The notes under the pieces: model-generated | The model's database searches: none | What the model was told of the DNA's origin: nothing | What the model saw: only the letters and a program-made list of their open reading frames with translations | Made by a program: the position numbers and the translations under genes | NCBI GenBank assembly: GCA_021770065.1 | Contig: JAETRR010000015.1 | Span: 1-64,000 of the forward strand | Source of the DNA: Lachnoclostridium sp. | GTDB lineage: Bacteria; Bacillota; Clostridia; Lachnospirales; Lachnospiraceae | DNA length: 64,000 bases | Reading direction: 5' to 3' | Shown: piece after piece, positions 37,901-44,729 of the stretch | How positions within the stretch are numbered: position 1 is the stretch's first letter | Layout: every line of letters begins with the position of its first letter

Positions 37901-38967
37901 GCCTGCAGATACAGGGAAAGCCGCCTTAAAGTGAACAGGGGAACGGAAGGGGTATAGCTTTCCTTATTCGATAAAAGGATCCCCACGGACATAATCCGGC
38001 TGTTAAGGGGATTTTTTTCTCTTGCAAGGTCAAATTCCAGCCCATATAACCGGAAAAAATCAAGCACCGGAAGCCCCTCCGGCAGCAGCAGCCTGTCGTC
38101 CCCTTTCTTTAACGCCAAAACAGAGCCGATAAAATTAACCAGGTCGCTGGCAGCCAGTCCCGAAGGAAAAGCGGCCTTAAGCGCCCATATATCATTTTCT
38201 TCAAACAGCGGCAGAGAGAAAACGGCCGGCGTGGAAACTCCCGGAAGCGTAATACGCCAGACCAGCACGGCAGAACTCAGCTCCTCCATGTCCCTTTCCA
38301 CATGGGAGTACAGCACTGCTTCCAGGCTTCCCGCAAAGCCCTTCTCCTCCACATACTCCTGTAACGGAATCCTAATGTCCTGAAAAAGCTCCGCATGGAA
38401 TACAAACCTGGAAGAGCCTGCAGGAAGCATTTCCAGCGTTCCGGTAAAGGGGGCCGTCTCCGGCAGAAAGCCCTTATAATACCGATCCCATACTTCGGCT
38501 CCGGAAAAACAGATCCGTCCCTGTAATTCATATCTGTCTGCCGCGTCCCTTCTGCTGTCCCCCTTAAACGTCCAGTTATACAGCTTAAGCCCGGCCAGGA
38601 CGCTTTTTTTCTTTTTCAGTACGCTGTTCTCGGTTACATAAGAATCCGGCAGGAAGGGAAATACTTCTCCAAGCGTAACCCCCTCTTTCACAGACTCTAG
38701 GGACACCTCCCACAAAAAGGAGCCGTTCCCCTCCCCAATGCTGATTGTTATGAGAAACAATGCATCGGAAAACGAAAACGGCTTCCCCCGCCCGCACAGC
38801 AGAATCCTGTCCTGCAGCCATTCCAGCTTACAGTCCGTCAGAACAAGAGGGCAGATTGCCGCCTCCTCCAAGATCCCGTTTACTTCATCGGAAGAATCCC
38901 GGAGCCAGTAAAATTCTCCTCTATCCAATCTGCTTTCCAGCGCTTCATAACAACTCCTAAGCTCCAT
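28912..38967 (-). CDS. Giant 3351-residue protein with LysM-like module array, function unknown
   Basis: I do not recognise the whole protein. Residues 1-1130 are regular amphipathic beta strands with recurring SIADIVSRL- or TLGDILVYI-like turns (530-540, 670-680), suggesting a long repetitive beta scaffold. From about 1410 come diverged LysM-like modules: TDLKGMAERLGVSF (about 1421), PGDTVARLAKML (about 1528), then six spaced about 45 residues apart from 2264 to 2520 and one more at about 2590 (DTLSSVTEKA). Residues about 1790-2010 look like a concanavalin/LamG-type beta sandwich. There is no signal peptide or membrane helix. The ATG at 38967 has GGAGGAG upstream, supplied by repeat A. It is the last and largest gene of the five-gene operon. 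Confidence 0.6.
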   Translation of the reverse strand: MELRSCYEALESRLDRGEFYWLRDSSDEVNGILEEAAICPLVLTDCKLEWLQDRILLCGRGKPFSFSDALFLITISIGEGNGSFLWEVSLESVKEGVTLGEVFPFLPDSYVTENSVLKKKKSVLAGLKLYNWTFKGDSRRDAADRYELQGRICFSGAEVWDRYYKGFLPETAPFTGTLEMLPAGSSRFVFHAELFQDIRIPLQEYVEEKGFAGSLEAVLYSHVERDMEELSSAVLVWRITLPGVSTPAVFSLPLFEENDIWALKAAFPSGLAASDLVNFIGSVLALKKGDDRLLLPEGLPVLDFFRLYGLEFDLAREKNPLNSRIMSVGILLSNKESYTPSVPLFTLRRLSLYLQASFSAYMKKHLGRDVLLSGYLTGMVEFRLSDRLNLLLKMKAEFPDYSIHAGLYITEKEPEIPYSYNEILEAFGAGVDKNLALASLEVFADVRQRAFELDLEIRDVWEIELSGFSLGIEGITSVIFCSASTWEIELEGRFFVGIQGDGAAKGMNKAVFQVKASYNKYWRFEGGLLKGELSIADIVSRLFFGEVFEDPLFDIRLTEFWISFALDEMRTFSLKAAMESAWNVPLLGRQIQLRGEVSFLRDTRLHLSVAGQITLGVFKFRVEAAEAASENPVFRFRIQYREAFLEARCEKQEVSGRIHEILTVSLGNLTLGDILVYIGNLINPYGDFSLSGPWKVLEKISLSNLALSVDFTDKRVYFLYKVKLSVPGLMKIDEIGISYDAKQSSESLKIIITGNFLEKQYTVSNPLSWDLQEEEPPRADGEDKENFKVYYMGLGVHAACGDIQQKTSVLEALSELKKQLVPIDGSLPEVRYDSSNHWLFGVEALLGGGLYAGLVLNDPILYGIHLEIKKSSDGSFLDSFAGLMLELLYRKVTKDIGMFRAELVMPEKFRHFDFGCFSITLGRMSLEIYTNGNFQLDLGFPHNRDFSSSFVVEAGIYTGKGGLYFGVLNGDTSRQVPEITNGAFHPVLSFGVGLSIGFGRSFDMGIVKGNVYLGITGIFEGVFAVFRPQDPAKPDAMYYKVQATAGIEGSLNLTVDLKLIAISASVELEAFAMLTMESCQPLLAALDFALELKAYIKILFIKIRFKMSFSYHASFEMGKASAAPWILQKEEESVRKSVRGKRSGLCRAVREEPRNIFSVNSLCNDKEPVEIFVRIRPSVTVDLADGGQDCLLLLPYLALGESAASGFGDFLGAAADWLLTRLGEEAYIAVWETEQWEEGWPRHISYPFIEGFLENYVKLTVQILPYEEKEEEGVVFPMLPELKFSLSGKKGEEEVFGAHVDYREDTLVPLGYVQEVQEYFKKLMMLEEKTPDVKAGQEKSLQEYFAEEYMSCLFGMLLDFFKGCFRTLAFDMGQLTLAETAELFYDGAGAEVKIIRSNKEKKLKAGCRLTFRELTLMNENTDLKGMAERLGVSFPGLLFDIGDNVHLLQPGFLLSVPEQEAVNPGGLSDRLLAAFYFVRLFDEKIRDGYGEAAAVLTSENEFPYGWEETQEEGRIIELHGIGEYRTAPGDTVARLAKMLTLYHGSDTLYPEWNEFREYVEKYGKLKECSIEVREAATPGALLRRLLPFSGPLDLEHWICRAAILRQYALFTLSEWETDCGGMTAAELCGRYGLKMEQAAEALSGQRDFFEDTVVILEDIRYLPKDIAAQKAKAKEEVSSVGAGISRFYLQGLRLPVPGAVNGKNAAIYRLLRQELPLQDNFDTLDFQAETNPEAGWIKVQESSGRLSMQQVFACRPSETLALSWAERPVQSSFYRSVWKHYNPAESFTVYKGEGGAFGLHLLSGDFLADAANAAEDEREYAAFDDKGEGLPFSFGCFVKLKIRKNPREDCGYYLLGADSKSRDLLYQAWWGFCGRSLLFYRAGTTGDVGAGCCQDTYKKEQVRLIRQNLSRETKSGFSLNLARDAGQEEYRNTADLGEWNFVRLLWECSVVQGDYRMYYENAGHSGFPDSIFDENGIGEVFFLAVSDQIDMKAGYLPGCNCVVTDRLFTGDGLLYLRGSEPFAIHQRQQCLFEAGTAGIRYRLNRREEPGREEKEAFREWLTGALYHIGGYEITENEYFEGSGYSYPVLPVEDEERRFTYGIRLPLYRYAKEGDGGVYAGLGAKAEVMLDVRDIYGNVYGDGCSPVTVYNPYHDELYALGDIPYTVLGYDAAGTGEGVVLTFRMRPELASGLSGDTARVLQQAVLCRQIWEQYRQQDVEFTLTHTMADEEGRPDKEKLLAYLERCAAFLEYYGRITGLTVSGGTLSEIARVYSADFGELAAYDGILGEMFAQPDRLTVPMTVRVCPKDTVEDLTREAELDVEKNREAMLSAHTVLFMPQKEYVNEEEGASFAETAEALGVPLALFIDANKQKTGILREGSSFFHGEHRVSVQEGDSLETVTERMNEEFGDDLDVSELLLEGENDRALRQGAELAYSFLYSRDKDTLFWNATGLSGEEFLQYNRQVEGLFVSSQTLLLKKNISLEGYEEYSLYEIAAAFSLKQEFLLSLWKEEALAEGSSWRIGNRKSLPDTPGEKDADAPYRIVPHRPGGYAPVDMEPEFWLYNKDIMGIIKEGVHLTGTGFDFITGGFDTLSSVTEKACAISGREEKSVRKELEGQHFLRESFCCLYRPEDFCCSVTIPGAYEPGRSIIPLKMEVTVRRTKYIEEAPLEVVRKNTAAEPAEGADGTLDEFVKTLEELDGVHIAAADSAKRELYAVYFGRGGIESIRIGGDGERIYTALAPLSLKLISRAGVSFALLNEDGEFSGETGERSYDQVDLENWAVSFLEDFDEVLESPAYNAAAVGSRSVVNRLIVCKELLIEGIAGQLHSVADGIERGRYAQAEKPLKDRLGKSLKEGYKTGVYILYGQRMQTDRRVRMGLLVQDESGECPVLKAEKIDSSKDQYVLGIFPGNPYQGQITPELSCKITELEYDIEEGEDGYERSKWLQFYLPFSFAEDESFPDPAWYVDLSLQTPVPVPLRSYPARPQLLSHKASCFPDPENAEELHQWEYSFTYRHQTASQDTLVFTIEFNFAEYESGLFASALSKDLFDCLAQYTEVREGLMNVLRERKRADGAVGTFLSLAEDIAGAWQGQRKGRLALEGNGYAPDTVTVQLGFSFEEGTLKCHCPAGSWPEWMEAAYVDEAGEHRFVKEKQEEHIWFVLEDGCEVIPGSGIVIRLTCKGLDLCRYYSAHTRVQVHRNQDLPGGKAVNPVFVYHGEEEAYPGAVFAHCEWKDRYEIGTVPEKEPEAAARQATELLFGAFPLFETEGIEVQTGIRYFYAPRENAVRIELPVTLIPRMPVTGSIREIMREQIGQWLSRLDEAHPVSGFCFELQFTYHGKVLMELENMEIRMG

Positions 38968-38975
38968 CCCTTACT

Positions 38976-39088
38976 CCTCCTATTCCAGTTCCGTAATATC
39001 CCTCCCAGTACATGGGTATGAAATCAATTTCCAGCCACAGAATACATGCGGCTGTAAATCGATTTGTGCACTGTGAGGGATATTACTG
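38976..39088 (-). repeat. Palindromic repeat family A, copy 2, leader of the giant gene
   Basis: GTAATATCCCTC at 38993 pairs with GAGGGATATTAC ending at 39086; inner AAATCAATTT and AAATCGATTT also pair. On the minus strand the element ends in GGAACTGGAATAGGAGG, the RBS of the giant gene. On its far side it abuts repeat B copy 2, so it appears to be inserted between that repeat and the RBS. Confidence 0.75.
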
Positions 39089-39090
39089 TT

Positions 39091-39244
39091 TTAAAGTCGC
39101 TGCGCGACAGCACTAAAGGGTAAAGCCGCTTCGACACACCGGTATTGAGAGAAACTTTCATTCGAAAAGGCACTCATGAAAGTTCCTCTCGTGCGCCTTT
39201 GCGGCTTTACCGTCCAGCAGAAAATATCTTCATAAACACTTGAC
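39091..39244 (-). repeat. Hairpin repeat family B, copy 2
   Basis: Nearly the same sequence as 16244-16396. The outer stem reads GTAAAGCCG with CGGCTTTAC where copy 1 has GTAAAGTCG with CGACTTTAC: both partners changed, and pairing is kept. It lies between the stop of the 1071-residue gene (39250) and repeat A. Confidence 0.8.
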
Positions 39245-39249
39245 ATTTC

Positions 39250-42200
39250 TTAGCTGGACTCATCCATATATGCGGCATACCAGCCTAATTTTCGCGGATT
39301 TTCCGGATCCGCGAAGAGAAAAACCGCATTTTTCCCCGGCGGAAAGCTCCAGGAGGCAAAGGAAAGGGCAAAATCCCGCAGTAAAAGCTGATATTCCAGA
39401 TTTTCGCCTTTCTGTCCTGTTACAAGGCTCATCGTTTTAAACCCGAGACGGAGCAGGGACTGTACGGTAAGCATAAAATCCGTCTGTGTCCTGTCCGAAA
39501 AGCGTATGCCCGTATAAATACCGGTCTCCTCTGCGATATCCCAGGCAAAAAACAGCTGAACCGTAAGATTTTCGGAGCCTGCCAGATCCCCAAGCGTTCC
39601 CAGGTCAATCTGAAAAAGCATCCCATAGAAACTGTCCTTAAGCTTCGACTGCCGGATACCCGTGCACATGATATTATGAAAGCCCATTTTGCGGATATCC
39701 ACATCCTCATAATAGGAAAGGCCTGCAAAATCAGCGGCAAAACGGCTGACAAAGGCCTGGCTCCTGGCACGGCTTTTTTCCGGGTGATACAAAATTTCCC
39801 CATACTCCGGCCTGTAATCCTTCTGCCCCTTTGCAGACAGCACCAGATTTTCAAAAACGAGACCTCCGTTTTCCCCTCCATAGCTTAAAAGGTCACAGGA
39901 AGAAAAGGTAACAAAGTGCAGCTCTCCCCCAAAATATATTTTCTGAAGCTCCCCTTCCGATATTAACGCCGCCGACGTGATGAGAATCCTGTCCATGCAG
40001 GAGTCTTCAAGCTTATAAAAGGCCTTTTCCCTGAGAGTAAACAGATATTGCCCGCTGTCTTTGCTTTTTTGAAAGGTTCCGTCCAGAACCATTGCATTCC
40101 CCGATGTGGTATCCTCTTTTACCGCCTTTGCATGAAACCACTTGTTGACTGTAATTTCCGACACACTGCAGAAGCTCTGCAGAACCGAATGGCTGATATA
40201 CAGCTTTAACCCTGTTGTCTCAAAAGCAAAGTCCGCGGGCTCTGAAATCCTTGTATTTATCTTTTCCTTTTCATAATCCACGACCGCAGAAATATGGGAG
40301 GGCAGCATCTTAAGCCCTCCGTCCCCCGCCTCCAGCTCTGCTTTTTCAAGCGTCAGACAGCGGGCAGACAATTCTTCTTCCGGAATCGAAGACAGGACTG
40401 TCCGCAGCTCCCCTGCCATTTCCGTTGTACAGACAGGGACATTCAGCGCCACAACGCCGCACCAGTCTTCTGTGCAGACCGCCTGATAAAAATATTCATA
40501 ATCCTTTCTGCAGCTTCCGTCCTCTGCCTGCATCCCCGCTATGAAGGCAGTAAGACACCTCTGTGCGACGGACGCATCCCCGAATACAGAAAGCCTGCCT
40601 TCCGCCGCCAGGCTTTCCAGGGACGCTCCCGTATGATATTTAAAGAAAATCACCGTATCCGTCTTTTCTGTCCCTGTCCGAAAGGCAAAGGGCGAAAAAG
40701 AAAAATCCCAGCCTTCCGACCGGATGCGGCAGTCTGCCGCCGTCTCTTCAATTAACGTCAGCCAGTCTTCATTTTCCACATACTGCGGATTCAGCTGTCT
40801 TAAGGCCTCACAAAAAGCCCCCGCTTCCTCAAACTGCCTTCCCGCAAGGCTTTCAATCCGGATCTTTGGTTCCCGTTTTCTGATCTCAGCCGCCGTTTTC
40901 TGTGTTACGGAAAAGGGTACGGACAACACTTCCGGGCAGAGTTTGCGGCCGCATACTGCCACGGCCTGCTCGCCCTTTAACAGCTGCAGGGAGAAGGCTT
41001 CCGACAGTCCGGTAAAACGCAGGCCCGGCAAGGATTCGTTCCCGGAATTCCCGATGCCGACCCAGGAAAGGACACCGGGGATCGAAGAGGTTTTCACCAG
41101 AAGTCCCGTTCCGGATGCGGCAACCGTTCCCTCCTGCTTCTGCCCTCGATTTTCTTTTCCGGCCAGAGCATCGTAACGTACCCTGTTAAGGCATTGTTCC
41201 AGCGCCTCTATATGCCCTTTTTCCCCTCCGCTGCTTATTCCGTACAGATATTGAAAATAGGGAAATGCAGAGGTGCTCCCGTTTATGCCTGCAATCGGAA
41301 ACGGATACGGCTTCAGGGCGCCGTCCGCATTCTGTCTGGAATAAAGTTCCATGGACCGTTTCTGGAAAATATAGGAGCCTTCCCCCTCTACGGCAATCCA
41401 TGAGGTCTCAGCCGCCTCACACAGCTCTCCTTCATACAGAAAAGCGGCATTCCCCGGCCGCAGATCAAGAGCCGCCATACCGGTCTTCTCCATGGAAAAA
41501 TACTCCGCACCGTTTAATCCGCAAAGCAGTGTTTCCGGCTTTTCCTTCAAAGCAATCCTGCCGGACAGCCCCCAATAATAACACTGGTCAAAAACAGGCT
41601 TTCCTTCTTCGTCCGGCAGTACTCTCTGCAGCACCGCCTTTTGCACCACCAGCTTTGTAGTTTCCGTGGACTCCGCACGAATCTCCTTTCCCAGAACCGT
41701 GGACGCAAGGCCTTTCAGACACAGTCCGGCGTTAATGTCGATATAAGTACGCGCGGCATCCAGCGGGAACGCGCCGTCAAAAGAAAACAAAAAGCTTTCC
41801 TCCCGTCCGTCCTCAAGCCCCGGATACAGGCTTACGGTGCACAGATTATCCCTCCGGGTCTTTCTTACTTCACAGACGGACTGGTAACGGATACAGGCAT
41901 CCATAGAACGAAAAAAGGCACCGCTTTTCCCGGCTTCTATCTTAAGCTCCCCCGTCAATATCCCTGCCTTTTTCCCCTTCATCCAAAGCCTGCAGTCCAC
42001 AATCTCAAAGCGCTCTCCCGATTCCAAGGTGTACAGACAGGCACAGGCATCCGCTCTGTCACGCTCAAACCGGATACATCCCTCCTCCCCGCACCAGACG
42101 GCCCTGCCGGGCCAGGGAAAAAGAAGCCGGTAATTGACATAGGCCATTCCCTGCCCCCGGTAAAGCCGCCTTCCGCTTTCATCCGGTTCTCCCAGAACCT

Positions 42201-42465
42201 TCTGGATTCTCCACTGCACGTGAGGCTGTGCCGGATTTTCAATCCATAAAAACGCAGTATGTACGGGCTGCATACCAAAACAGGCTGCCAGCTCCAGAGT
42301 ATCCGGCAGACCGCCTTCTCCCGGGAAAACAAAACACCCCTCTTTTTTTATGCAGTCCGCAAGGCTTAGTTCTTCTTCGGCGCGGCTGCGGCAGACAAAA
42401 GCGGTTCCTTCGCCCTTATAGAAATAAAAGCCTTTTTCTTCTTTCCAAAATACATAGTCACTCAA
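39250..42465 (-). CDS. Unknown 1071-residue beta-rich protein
   Basis: Not recognised. The sequence is soluble, beta-strand rich and cysteine-containing, with no signal peptide or membrane helix. It contains recurrent phrases such as RFEIVDCRLWMKGKKAG and GVLSWVGIGNSGNESLPG, and its C-terminal region (about 880-1060, for example QIDLGTLGDLAGSENLTVQLFFAWDI) resembles in style the beta scaffold of the giant downstream. The start is TTG at 42465, overlapping the stop of the preceding gene by 8 nt, which suggests translational coupling. It probably works together with the giant, but its role is open. Confidence 0.55.
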   Translation of the reverse strand: MSDYVFWKEEKGFYFYKGEGTAFVCRSRAEEELSLADCIKKEGCFVFPGEGGLPDTLELAACFGMQPVHTAFLWIENPAQPHVQWRIQKVLGEPDESGRRLYRGQGMAYVNYRLLFPWPGRAVWCGEEGCIRFERDRADACACLYTLESGERFEIVDCRLWMKGKKAGILTGELKIEAGKSGAFFRSMDACIRYQSVCEVRKTRRDNLCTVSLYPGLEDGREESFLFSFDGAFPLDAARTYIDINAGLCLKGLASTVLGKEIRAESTETTKLVVQKAVLQRVLPDEEGKPVFDQCYYWGLSGRIALKEKPETLLCGLNGAEYFSMEKTGMAALDLRPGNAAFLYEGELCEAAETSWIAVEGEGSYIFQKRSMELYSRQNADGALKPYPFPIAGINGSTSAFPYFQYLYGISSGGEKGHIEALEQCLNRVRYDALAGKENRGQKQEGTVAASGTGLLVKTSSIPGVLSWVGIGNSGNESLPGLRFTGLSEAFSLQLLKGEQAVAVCGRKLCPEVLSVPFSVTQKTAAEIRKREPKIRIESLAGRQFEEAGAFCEALRQLNPQYVENEDWLTLIEETAADCRIRSEGWDFSFSPFAFRTGTEKTDTVIFFKYHTGASLESLAAEGRLSVFGDASVAQRCLTAFIAGMQAEDGSCRKDYEYFYQAVCTEDWCGVVALNVPVCTTEMAGELRTVLSSIPEEELSARCLTLEKAELEAGDGGLKMLPSHISAVVDYEKEKINTRISEPADFAFETTGLKLYISHSVLQSFCSVSEITVNKWFHAKAVKEDTTSGNAMVLDGTFQKSKDSGQYLFTLREKAFYKLEDSCMDRILITSAALISEGELQKIYFGGELHFVTFSSCDLLSYGGENGGLVFENLVLSAKGQKDYRPEYGEILYHPEKSRARSQAFVSRFAADFAGLSYYEDVDIRKMGFHNIMCTGIRQSKLKDSFYGMLFQIDLGTLGDLAGSENLTVQLFFAWDIAEETGIYTGIRFSDRTQTDFMLTVQSLLRLGFKTMSLVTGQKGENLEYQLLLRDFALSFASWSFPPGKNAVFLFADPENPRKLGWYAAYMDESS

Positions 42466-44671
42466 AATCTATCCTGTCCCCCTGCAGCAGAGGCAGATCC
42501 ATCAGCCGGCCTTTGCAGCTTTCGTCCGCCTGTATTCTTGCATAGCCGTCCTTCTCCCCGTCCGGCCGGAGCCGCTCCCATACAAGCTTACAAATCCATC
42601 CCTCCGGTATGGATTCTTCCTCAAACAGTTCCCTCAAGGTCGTACCTGCCTCTACGATTCTTTTTTCCTTTCTCCAGGAAACAGAAAGACCTATTCTTAC
42701 GGCAGTCCTCCCTCTGATATACAAAATTGCAGCCGGAATCTCGGACAGCACGGCTATGGGGCTTCCCAGGATTTCCATGGAGGCTTCCATATCCCTCAAA
42801 GTAGGGCAGGAAAGCAGCATAATATGCTCCCCCGGAAAAGAGGTGTCTTTTACTGCGCTGCCCCGAAATACGGAAGGATACACCAGTTTCCAGAAAGGCC
42901 CTTCCATACCGGCCTGGTAAAAGTCCAGGATCCCTCCCGCACAGTATCTGGGCCCTTTTTCAGCCCCGGTAGTCTGATCCTGATTTTTAATATGGAACCA
43001 GTCCGCAAAACGCCGGAGAAAGGGTGACACCTGCACGCCGACATTTCCTGCGGCGTTGATAAAAGACCTCACCGGATAGGCCAGCTCGGCGCCGGGAAGA
43101 AAGCCGGAGGATGTATCCTTTTCATCTTCCTTGAACTGATAGATTTCCGGCTCCATCAAAAGAACCATTCCCGGACGAATATCCATGCTCCCCGATGCGG
43201 CGTCCAGGCCGTAAGCACAGGCCAGGGTTTCCCCGATGTAATGGGGCAGTCCAAGACCCAGCTGCCGCCCTGTTTCCATAAGATATGCTGGTTTTACTCC
43301 CTCCTGCTCCAGCCTGCGCAAAAAGGAGGCCGTTTTTCCCGTTTCCGCTTCCGCTGCCGGCTGAACCGTCACTCTGTATCCCGTTTCCGTTTTTTCCAGT
43401 TTATATGGCGCTTCTTCCACTGCCTCCCGGTAAGGCTTTTCTTCATAAAAAATTTCTTCCTTATAGGTAAGGACAAAACTGTCCGTCTCCGGTAATTCCC
43501 CCAGAAATGTGATTTTGCTGTCCGTCACGCAGTAACAGGACTGAAACAGATTATGGACATTCCCTCCAATCCCCGCTGCCTCGCCGAAAACAGGGCGTAC
43601 TTCAATATCCTGGGCCTGTGTTACGGAGTAGTCTTCCGTGAACCACACGGGTTCTGCCGTCCTTACAGTCTCCTCTCCTCTTTTCACCAGGTAAGCCGTA
43701 GGGCTGCCCGTCCCGCAGTAGCGCCAGGAGGCCTTTACCGTATTTCCTCTTCTGTCAGAAGAAAGTCCACAGATCATTCCGAGGGGGATTCCCGGACAGC
43801 CGTTCCGGCTCTCATTTACAAAACCGGGCGTAAGCAGACGGCAGAATGCCGTGCAGGCCTGCCGTATTTCCTCCAGCGTGCGGCCGCAGCCCATAAGCCG
43901 GAAAGCTATAACGCCTTCGTTTCCCGTATAGCCTTCCGCTTCCGTGGTCAGAATCCTTCCTCCCGTATCCTGCAGACACAGCTTCAAAGAGCACGCCCCC
44001 TCCGGCAAAGGGGCCGCCTCATAGGGATTAGCGCAGAGGGCACGGATGATAAAATCCCCACCCTCCTTTTGTATGGATTCCACTGCCGTCAGCCGGGGAT
44101 TTAACAGATAAACGGTTATCCTGTCGCTGGCAGGGCCCGTACAGATCCCCTCCCCGTCCAGAACTTCCATCCAAAGATAAACCGGCTGTTCCTCTTTATA
44201 AGCAAATTCCGACAGCGGCAGCCGGAAGCACTTTGTCCAGGGCTTATACGCAAACAATGCCCCTCCCTCGGCTTCCACATGCAGAATGCCCTGAGATACA
44301 TTGCGGGCAGGCTTGTCCCAGGCAAGGCAGATGCAGCCGTCTTTGTATACCGCCGTCAGACCTTCGATCCCCGACAGCAAAAGCTGCGTTTCCTTACTTT
44401 CCACCTTTGCGGAACCGACCTCTACACAGGCTTTTATGTAATAGGCCTGATCCTTTTTCCAGCCGGTAACCCGGCCGGAAAAACTTGTGCTGTCCGTTTT
44501 TTCTGTGACAGGCTCCATGCCCTCTCCCGTCAATACGACCTGAAAGGGTCCGAAATACCCGGCTCCGTCACTGGTTTCGGCTCCGAGTTCCGCATATATT
44601 TCATAGGCGCCTTCTTCGCCGCCTTTTTTCACTTCTACCGAAGTAATGAGCACTTCTTTTAAATACCCCAT
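42458..44671 (-). CDS. Unknown 737-residue protein with FN3-like modules
   Basis: The first 300 residues look like fibronectin-III/Ig-type modules (SGIEGLTAVYKDGCICLAWD, then a strand-rich repeat with RLTAVESI). The middle is unknown. The last 70 residues (GTTLRELFEEESIPEGW ... LLQGDRIDF) recall a beta-grasp or SLBB/LysM-like end domain (weak). No export signal. The ATG at 44671 is chosen for its GTGGGGGT upstream; a longer frame to 44707 lacks an RBS. It is the third gene of the operon, 58 nt after the Hint gene, and overlaps the next gene. Confidence 0.55.
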   Translation of the reverse strand: MGYLKEVLITSVEVKKGGEEGAYEIYAELGAETSDGAGYFGPFQVVLTGEGMEPVTEKTDSTSFSGRVTGWKKDQAYYIKACVEVGSAKVESKETQLLLSGIEGLTAVYKDGCICLAWDKPARNVSQGILHVEAEGGALFAYKPWTKCFRLPLSEFAYKEEQPVYLWMEVLDGEGICTGPASDRITVYLLNPRLTAVESIQKEGGDFIIRALCANPYEAAPLPEGACSLKLCLQDTGGRILTTEAEGYTGNEGVIAFRLMGCGRTLEEIRQACTAFCRLLTPGFVNESRNGCPGIPLGMICGLSSDRRGNTVKASWRYCGTGSPTAYLVKRGEETVRTAEPVWFTEDYSVTQAQDIEVRPVFGEAAGIGGNVHNLFQSCYCVTDSKITFLGELPETDSFVLTYKEEIFYEEKPYREAVEEAPYKLEKTETGYRVTVQPAAEAETGKTASFLRRLEQEGVKPAYLMETGRQLGLGLPHYIGETLACAYGLDAASGSMDIRPGMVLLMEPEIYQFKEDEKDTSSGFLPGAELAYPVRSFINAAGNVGVQVSPFLRRFADWFHIKNQDQTTGAEKGPRYCAGGILDFYQAGMEGPFWKLVYPSVFRGSAVKDTSFPGEHIMLLSCPTLRDMEASMEILGSPIAVLSEIPAAILYIRGRTAVRIGLSVSWRKEKRIVEAGTTLRELFEEESIPEGWICKLVWERLRPDGEKDGYARIQADESCKGRLMDLPLLQGDRIDFE

Positions 44672-44729
44672 CGTTATACCCCCACGCAGCGCAAACTCTG
44701 CCTGCAATACCGAAGCAGTCTATATTCCG

